Part shown: one piece after another, positions 56,870 through 64,000 of the stretch
How the letters are laid out: every line of letters starts with the position of its first letter
Position numbering within the stretch: the first letter of the stretch is position 1
Origin: Lunularia cruciata
Lineage: Eukaryota > Streptophyta > Marchantiopsida > Lunulariales > Lunulariaceae
DNA: 64,000 nucleotides
NCBI GenBank assembly: GCA_948567375.1
Contig: OX419755.1
Coordinates: 67,398,944 to 67,462,943 of the forward strand
Reading direction: 5' to 3'
The notes under the pieces: generated by a model
Database searches by the model: none
What the model saw: the letters and a program-made list of their open reading frames with translations, nothing else
Told to the model about the DNA's origin: nothing
Position numbers and translations under genes: made by a program

Positions 56870-58850
56870 TTTATACACCATTAGAGCCTCAAAGAAGCAT
56901 CACCTTCTTTGACTACTTTCATATGGATTGCATTACCAAGTGCTTTCATTAGATACATGTTGTTTAAAGTAAGCTCCAAAATAAGAACATGAAAGCAAAA
57001 ATGATACCCTTTATTGTCTAATATGATAAGCTTTCGTGCAATCTTTGACAAATGTGTCAAACTTTGTATCCATAGCTTCATATAACTCCAAAGCTAGAGG
57101 AAAAAAGATGTGCTATCATTGTATACCCTATACTTAGAAATGTTGGTTACAATTGCCCTACTCACTATACATCTAAGATGGTAGGTAATCATCCACTCTA
57201 AAGTACATTGCATTTGGGATCTATAACCACAACATTTGTCACATGATTACCTCAGACTAAATACAAGCATATCCTAACTCATGTCATTTGCAAAGCATAC
57301 AAATACTCCTTCTAAGTGATCTATCCACTCTCTTGTACCATGGCAAACACAATATCTTTGATGGAATTATAAGTTGTTGTTATACTTAATAGTCCAAAAG
57401 GAAAAAGACTATATGGACCTTTATTAGATCTAAGGTAATACTACAATGGAAAGCAAGTAATGAAAATGTAGATTAGGTGAATCAAACTTAGACAAAACCT
57501 CACACTATAAAGAAATTTGTTTGTGCAAATTAGAATGCCTTAATATATGGTCAAATTAGGATCCAATAGCTTATACCCTAGTTAGAGAAACAACAAAGAT
57601 ATCCTCTTGTAGCTTGAAGAATGAATAGATCAACTAAAGAGAATGTAGCATCTATTAAAACTATTTTTTTTTATCAAGAAAGACTACAAACATTTGGTTT
57701 AAATAGAAGACAAAGAGGAAAAGAATGGAGTAGACATGTCATCTTGAGTAGACATCCATTTTCTTATCACAATAGTTGATGTTGATGCACATGGCTTTGC
57801 CACGTAGCTTAAATGAATGTGCAAGGAAGTTTGAGTAACGAGTCCTATTGAAAACTTGAACGAATAGGCATGATTGAGCTTCATCACGCTTGGGGTTTTG
57901 GCATGCTTGGGGTTTTGGTGGACCAATGGTGTGTGGTATTCGCTGCCCAAATGGTGAAAAAAAATCATACTTTGATAATTAGGGTTTAGGATAAATAAAA
58001 TTGTGTCATTAAGTTACAAAATGTTAGAGCACTTTGCACATCTACAACTTATTATCTTTCATTCAAGCTAATTTTCAATGAAATCAGATGAAAAGCAAAA
58101 GTGGAGTTGATTGTAATATGAAAAGGTTCATGTATTAGTAATATAAAGATAGTATGGGAGAGAAAGGATACTTCTTCTACATAAATCACATATTTCTCCA
58201 AGACTAGCTGATCAATAAACACAATATGGGAGGAAAGTAAAGCTGCAAAGAGTACTTAACTACCAAAAACTGTTACAATTGTCATCTCCTCTATGAGTAG
58301 AAGCACATTCCTTCACGTAAGAGTGATAGGAATGTTTGTCTATTTGCAAAATACACTATCACACACTCAAAAGTCCTTGGTGCAATGATATCACCAAAGA
58401 TTCTCATGATCATCTCACGTTAAACTTTCAAAATGGATAAGAAGGTAGAAGGAGGAATCATGAAGTAGTAAGTTAGTTGATTAATAATACTAGAGAATAT
58501 ATTAAATGCAGCTTGTAGATCAATCAGTAGAGGAAGTGCATCCATATGAAGGACATCTTTTGCAAGTTCGGCATATTAGCATATCATGAAGCATATCATG
58601 AAGCATATCATGAAATCCTTGGATTTTATTAGCACTCTAAGAATACCTAATCCATTTATAGGTTTTGTATAATTGTACAATAATGAAGAGGAAATCCCAA
58701 GAAAAAATAAAAGTGCGTTGTATTATATTCTATAAAATGTTTTCTTTAATTAAAATTAGATGGCTATCATTTGCAAAAATAAATAAAAATCTTATATTTT
58801 ATTCTAAAATATAATATGCAAGGATAAATGTATTAATTTAGTCAACAAAT
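56870..58850. other. Intergenic stretch with faint coding-like remnants
   Basis: Mostly AT-rich. Minus-strand coding-like pieces include 58577-58430 (LAKDVLHMDALPLLIDLQAAF, continuing open for about 50 codons), 57968-57699, and 57081-56881. A 12-bp triplication (agcatatcatga) lies at 58579-58614. I do not recognise these proteins; they could be exons of a decayed gene or a transposon. Confidence 0.35.
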
Positions 58851-59560
58851 CAAACGAGAACGATCTACTTCCGGCGTCAAAAACCAACTTCTTCCACTTG
58901 AAGCAAAACTCTCAACGCTTAATTTGGAATGGTATCACTCTCCAAATATCCTTAGACTATGAAATTATAGTTGAACAAAATACCATTATAGGTCGATTTT
59001 ATCTCGAAGCATGTTTAGTACCCTACATGTTTAGCATGTCCATGTAATGAACATGGGTTTTTGGTTTCGGATTAAGAATTATTTCAGAGTCTCGAACTCG
59101 ATACAATAAATATATTATATATTAAATTATATATCTGTCATACAAGACAATTTATTGGATTCGGATGCGTTCATACGTCGTTTTCCTATATCCATATGTC
59201 CACAACTCCTTCGTATCTTATCAGCATTAATATTAGAGATAAGAAATTTCGACTTTAATTATTGCGGAACGGTAACGGATGGGAGCTGTGTGAGGGTTGG
59301 AGTTTTCCTACTCCTATCGGGATTCAAGATCGACTTTATCCGTATCCATACGTATCTCGTAAAATTTGAGTCCGTTTCTTTTGGATAAGGTCCACAATAT
59401 ATTTTTAAGGTCTTCAAAGTAACCATGAATGATAAATATTTATTCACTTATGCCCGTTCAACATCCCAAAAATAAGCTAAATAATCCCATGGGCTTCCAT
59501 AGTTTTAGCGCACTGGTTATTTACAAATACTTGTAAACTCGTATTACGCAGTACCACTAT
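58851..59560. other. Upstream flank of RPC5, possible old LTR remnant
   Basis: This stretch contains unmutated CpG-bearing words (atcgggattcaagatcgac, cgtatccatacgtatctcg), unlike the CpG-poor retroelements to the left. The apparent 77-codon frame at 59155-59388 is not convincing. Promoter sequence or a different transposon are both possible. Confidence 0.3.
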
Positions 59561-59569
59561 TCATATTGT

Positions 59570-60274
59570 AGAAAGGAATATTGTGTACACAATCCTAATG
59601 TAGCGTCTCAAGACTCCACCCGACGAGAGTTTATGGCAGAGACTTACTCCTGGGTGTGCAGGGAGAACAGAGAATTGGAGCGAGAATTTGGACCGAGCGG
59701 GCGAAGAATCAAGGTAGAGTGAGCAGGAAGTCTGAGCGCGCAATTTGTCTTACAGTGCCGTAGTCATGGTTACTAATCTTGAATTGTTTGAAATAGTTGC
59801 GTGGGGATGCTGATGAAATTAGAATTTGGTCCTTGCTCCGCATATGCTGAATCAAACCTCGAGCTTCCTTGTGCCAAATTATCAATTAGGTGTAACTTTG
59901 ATTATGCTATTGATACTTGATAAATGGAACAAAGAATGCTTGCTGCCGGTCCGAAATCTGTTAAGCGTTTAAATCATTTTGTGTCTGAAAATAGGAATAG
60001 GTTTATGCTTCTCTTCCTAATTATGCAGAGCTTGAACGTGTTTTCTTCCCCTTGCATTAGTGTAGAAGCTCAGTTTTGTTCCTATTCACCAGTCTTGCTG
60101 AGGAACACAATCTTTGATTGCATTCTTATTGATAATTTAAGCCGAACTATCTCAGGGATTCACGAAGAACTGGATGTGTGTCTGCAGGTGGCAGCATCGT
60201 CGCACTGTGGTTTTCAGCTCAAGGTGTTGTCACCTCTTTGCTTCTCCATTATTCTCCCGTTCTGTTCAAGAACG
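59570..60274 (+). promoter_or_regulatory. Promoter / 5' untranslated region of RPC5 (approximate)
   Basis: Lies between the AT-rich flank and the chosen start codon. An upstream in-frame ATG at 59924 would add 117 residues, but those are hydrophobic and unlike the charged N-terminus of this family, so I treat them as leader. The leader may contain an intron. Confidence 0.4.
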
Positions 60275-63200
60275 ATGGGGTCAAATAATGGAGAAGCAAA
60301 GGAAATTTTAGAGAAAGTTGATGACGTGACGATGGTGGAGGCCGATAACGAGTCACCGTTTGCTCTCCTGAATCAGCCGAAGGTGGACCCTTACGATGCA
60401 GTAACCACTAGTAGTGCACAGACTTCTTGCAAACCTCGATTTGAGCCCAAAGTCAAACCTAGAGGGCCGCAAGGGAAGTCTCGACTTCCTGGACAAGCTG
60501 CAGTTTCTGCGCGGCCTGTGATAACAAAAAGGGTAGCCAGCACCGGGATATCGACAGCTGAAATACTTCAAAGTTTGAACTCCGATGTGAAACCTTCAAT
60601 TGAGGAACCATCAAAAGTGCAAAACTTGGACTCTGATGTGGGGCCATTAAATGTCCCCACTGTTGATCCCATCGCCGATGTGAAGTTCGAGGCGGACCTT
60701 GCAAAAGTAAAAGCAGAAGCTCAAGTTGTGGTGAAAGTGAAATCAGATTCAGACCCTAGTGGAATCGTGCCAGTTATCAAGGAGGAACAAGAGTCATTTG
60801 AAAGTCATCAGCAGCAGTTGGAGGAAGAACATCAGGATCCTAATCCTGGAGTCGATCGCGTAGTGCGAGAGATAGATGTGTTCGTCTCTCAATCAGTGGA
60901 CCCTAATACACAGGTACTTATTTGTCACAAGGTAGGTACTTACTTGTCACAAGGTTTGTAAGTGCGCCTAGAAGGATTGCTCTCGGTTTGGACCCTTTAA
61001 TGCCGCTCCGTAGATTTCAGACGTTCATCAGAGTGACTTGAACTTTCGCATTCGAAAGGACTGACGACCATTCGGGGTTAGAACTCTCCACATTTATTTA
61101 CTGACTACTACCCTACTAACGAGGTCGCTTGGTGCAGATGAACGCAGTTCGCACGTTGGCTTAAGCCTTCACAATATGTTACCAATGTTACATCTAGAGT
61201 TTGCATCTAGAGCCATGAAGGGTTAAGTATGCATCTCTCAGACGACAGTCTCGGTTGGACATCATCCCCACTGATTTGATGATGAGGTCTACCGGACTTT
61301 GTACAGCGACCTCATGTTGTTCACACGGATGTGCAGTTATATCTTCTCCAATATCCCTTGCGGCCAGCATGGCGTCCGTATGGTTTGGAGGAACAGTGCC
61401 AAGAGGTGAACCGCTTTCTCTTGTCCTTCACTTCAGAGACTTATAAGAGAGAACTGTCAATAAGATCATGTTTCTGCAAACGACTATCTCTTCAAGTTCC
61501 GTTGACCTTGTCTGCAACTTAGGCAAATACCTCTCTTTACGCATGCATTTTCCATTAACTTAATATACCGGAGTGTATCTTTGATCGGTAAGATATCGTT
61601 GTCCTTCAGCTTTTTATGCTAGCTCGTTTTGCCCCTCAGGTTCGTGTCAAGGCTGAACAGAAGAAGCTGGAGTTGGATCTCGCAATTGACACGGATAGCG
61701 AGAACTATGATCAGGAAGCAGACGATCACCTGAGAATAACGAAACAGGTTAGTAAAGAACTTATCCTGCTTTACATATAGAATCTGGACTTACTTTCATT
61801 TGAGCCTTTGTATTTTGGAGGACAAAGGAGTCGTGTCTGCTTTCACAAGGCTGGGGGTGATCCCACACTGGTTCATGACTACCACCTCCAGTCGGGATTG
61901 TCGGTTTTAAGTAAGTTTCCATGACTGTCTTACGGCTTCATGTTCTGACAGCCAGTAGTACGCTTATCTTTGTCCCTAAATTGCGTAAGCTTTAAACACA
62001 AGTTCTTAAGCGTCCTGCTGATTCTTCTCTGTCGGCTTGCCCGGAGATGTGCAGACGCTGTCCTCATCAAAAGTAGCTCTTTCTACAAGCTACGCCATAG
62101 GAGTTTTGCAAGGTAATAAGGTTAGTCCTTTATACCAGCCCTTTCTCCTGTTCTCAGATGTAACAAGGATCTCAACTAATGCACAGACTTATTGATGATT
62201 GTCACTCTAAAGGAGGAAACTCACATGTGATGGCCTTCACTGTATTTGCTATTTGCAAGAGTTGCAAGTAGTGATGGTGTTTATTTCCTTTTGAGAGGTG
62301 CCAGTCATATCACGGTAGTTTCCTCAATTCAACCTCTCCAGTTCCTCGTAAGCGTCAAACTGGGACTAGTTCAAGCTCCATTTTAAGTTGTGGAAATGCT
62401 GCGAACTGACGTGAGGTTTACAAGATTTGTCGAACCCAAAGCAACTATTTGATATGCTCCTCGGGGATTCGAGACATCTTTGCAGCTTTTGTGTAGCTGG
62501 AAGTCTTGATACGAATTTGGTAGTGGCTTAGTCTTACTTCGGAATTGAGCGTAGCTCTGGGAGAAGATCAGGTCTGCCAAAGGTTTTTGATGTCATCTGG
62601 AGTAAAACCTTGCTGACGGGCCTCTGTTACTGGATCGGTTTGGCAGCTACATTTGAACCCCTTGCAAGCTGTGGTGCAACTACGGCCTTCTATGAAATAC
62701 CTAGATGAAGGAGATACACTAAAGAAGACGCAGGCAGCAGGGTTTATACCCGATGGAGACGAAGAGATGTTAGAGGCCGAAGTCACTGAGGCAGCTCCGG
62801 AACTTGTAGCATTGCAGGTATTTGTCCCCTATCTCGCCTTCCTGTATATGCTGAGTGCCATACTTCTCGCTCGCTTTGGTGGTTCTGAGCCAGGGTTCAT
62901 AAAAAACTATACAATTTGTTACAATTCATCCGATCTTCTCGTTAACAATTAGGAATACTAACTTGGCCGATGGGCACATTTGCCCGGATAGTAAGGTACA
63001 GAGAGACTGGTCTTTGAGTTCTGAAAATGGAGCCTCTGGAGGGATTATATCCTATGCGTTAGGAGGGAGCTGGGTCCCTTACTTACTCCTCGGTATCTTT
63101 GGTGCTCTTGTAGAATAAATCTCATTCCTCGTGCAAGTGTATCTTGTTTATGAACTATGGCATTGCCAAGATTCAAGTGAAACTATTTCTCGCTATTATC

Positions 63201-64000
63201 GGAGCGTATAATGGCATTTCACGCATAGTTGTAGAAATAATCAGTGCTTCTACAGTGTCAATTGCATGTCTGGTTTCCAGGTGAACGTTCGAAGGCGCGA
63301 AACAGAGTGGCAAGAAGAGAATAGACTTCACTCTTATACATATCTGAAGCAGCTCGATGATGCCGAGGTAACTTCTATATCCCCTGAGTGTTGACTCTCT
63401 CATGCTGTTCAGCTCCTTTGCGCCTTCCCAAGACTCAAGATTTATGGTCAGTATTAGGGAGCTAGGCATATTCTTTAATGGACTGGCATATGGAACCAAG
63501 GGATAGAGATTCACTGGAGGAGGGAGCGGATACTCAACAGGGGCCTGAAGGCAATTATTACTACTGCTATAGATATCACCGTTTCTTGTAGATACCCATC
63601 CTGACTAGTTTTGTTTTCTGATATTGTAGCCCTGGATCCCGCTGGAGCCCCATGGAGTTGACAGTCCGGTGACAGATGGCGTGCGTGTGAAAATGATTGC
63701 TTCAGAAAGCTCTCAAGTTCCATTTAAGCTTAGTCCGTAAGTACTCATCGAGGCTTTGCTCTGTGACTTCCATAGTTTATAACTGCACATAATTTGGTGC
63801 TCAACATGCTCCCTCAATTTGCTGGACAACATGGTTAGAAGACTGTCTGTAAGGATAACTGTATGTGCGTGTGTTTGGAGCCTGATGATTGTACCTTGGG
63901 GGTTATTATGGAATTCTGTAGGTCTGAGTATATGAAGAAGCTTGTTCCTGGTCCAGGAACGGTGAATCCTTATCAAACATTAGCTGGTGATGGCAAGGGA
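60275..64000 (+). CDS. RPC5: DNA-directed RNA polymerase III subunit RPC5 (POLR3E / Sin-like), 5' part
   Basis: RPC5 is a nuclear subunit of RNA polymerase III, part of a TFIIF-like subcomplex with RPC4 that acts in initiation and termination on tRNA and 5S genes. Exons: 60275-60913, 61337-61405, 61640-61747, 62055-62120, 62647-62817, 63281-63367, 63630-63736 and 63922-64000 (continues). All introns are GT-AG and the frame is kept at every junction. Exon 1 encodes a 213-residue, Lys/Pro/Glu-rich N-terminal region ending VVREIDVFVSQSVDPNTQ. Family blocks follow: LYLLQYPLRPAWRPY, KKLELDLAIDTDSENY, SSSKVALSTSYAIGVLQG, LHLNPLQAVVQLRPSMKYLD, RRRETEWQEENRLHSYTYLK, PWIPLEPHG and SPSEYMKKLVPGPG. These match the conserved Sin/RPC5 order. 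The start at 60275 (MGSNNGEAKEILEKVDDV) is preferred over the in-frame ATG at 59924. Base composition is more CG-rich than the transposon region. The 3' half lies beyond the window. Confidence 0.95.

Noticed and set aside
59924-60274. Upstream in-frame ATG extending RPC5 by 117 residues
   Set aside because: The added residues are hydrophobic and unlike the charged N-terminus; 60275 gives a better start. Not excluded without RNA data.
61255-61522. Two overlapping ORFs as separate genes
   Set aside because: They are RPC5 exon 2 read through into flanking introns.

Overview
This window is nuclear DNA of a land plant. The only clearly conserved host gene is at the far right, from 60275 to past the window end. 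It is the first eight exons of RPC5 (POLR3E / Sin-like), a subunit of RNA polymerase III, with GT-AG introns that keep frame at every junction. The exact lineage cannot be read from the sequence. Everything to the left, about 57 kb, is a nested pile of decayed LTR retrotransposons.

Four retroelement groups can be separated. Family A is Ty3/gypsy with a tRNA-Asp-type primer site and unusually long LTRs of about 3.8 kb. It is present as a nearly complete element (6586-20473), two single LTRs with perfect 5-bp target-site duplications (20690-24464 and 53074-56869), an LTR tail (1-635), and two short LTR variants of 1.7-1.9 kb (15204-17087 minus, 38370-40088 plus). Family B is Ty3/gypsy with ~690-bp LTRs. 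One complete but interrupted minus-strand copy spans 1058-26066, and there are solo LTRs at 34488-35191, 37791-40201 and 43226-43914 and a remnant host LTR (copy C, 636-1057 plus 26067-26308). Family E is a plus-strand gypsy element at 27881 to about 40600, with an iMet-type primer site and LTRs full of tandem repeats. Beyond it are fragments: F (minus, gag to protease, 40600-43170), G (plus, RT end to integrase, 46240-48768) and H (minus, gag, 49560-50260).

The nesting can be read from the duplications and from reading frames that rejoin across insertions: C received B; B received A2 and A3; A2's 3' LTR received a short A; E received two B solo LTRs, one of which then received the other short A.

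The most unusual observation is that each long A LTR carries a decayed but co-linear reading frame of about 2.6 kb. It encodes a globular N-terminal domain, an acidic/basic linker and a long coiled coil. It lies upstream of a conserved TATA-like box, so it is in U3. In a genomic transcript it would sit after pol, in the position of an env or accessory gene. The short A variants have lost most of this frame but keep its C-terminal tail.

Most pol and gag frames contain stops and frameshifts, so the retroelement genes are annotated as pseudogenes. No tRNA, rRNA or CRISPR structure was seen. Boundaries marked approximate were judged by eye; no alignment was run.
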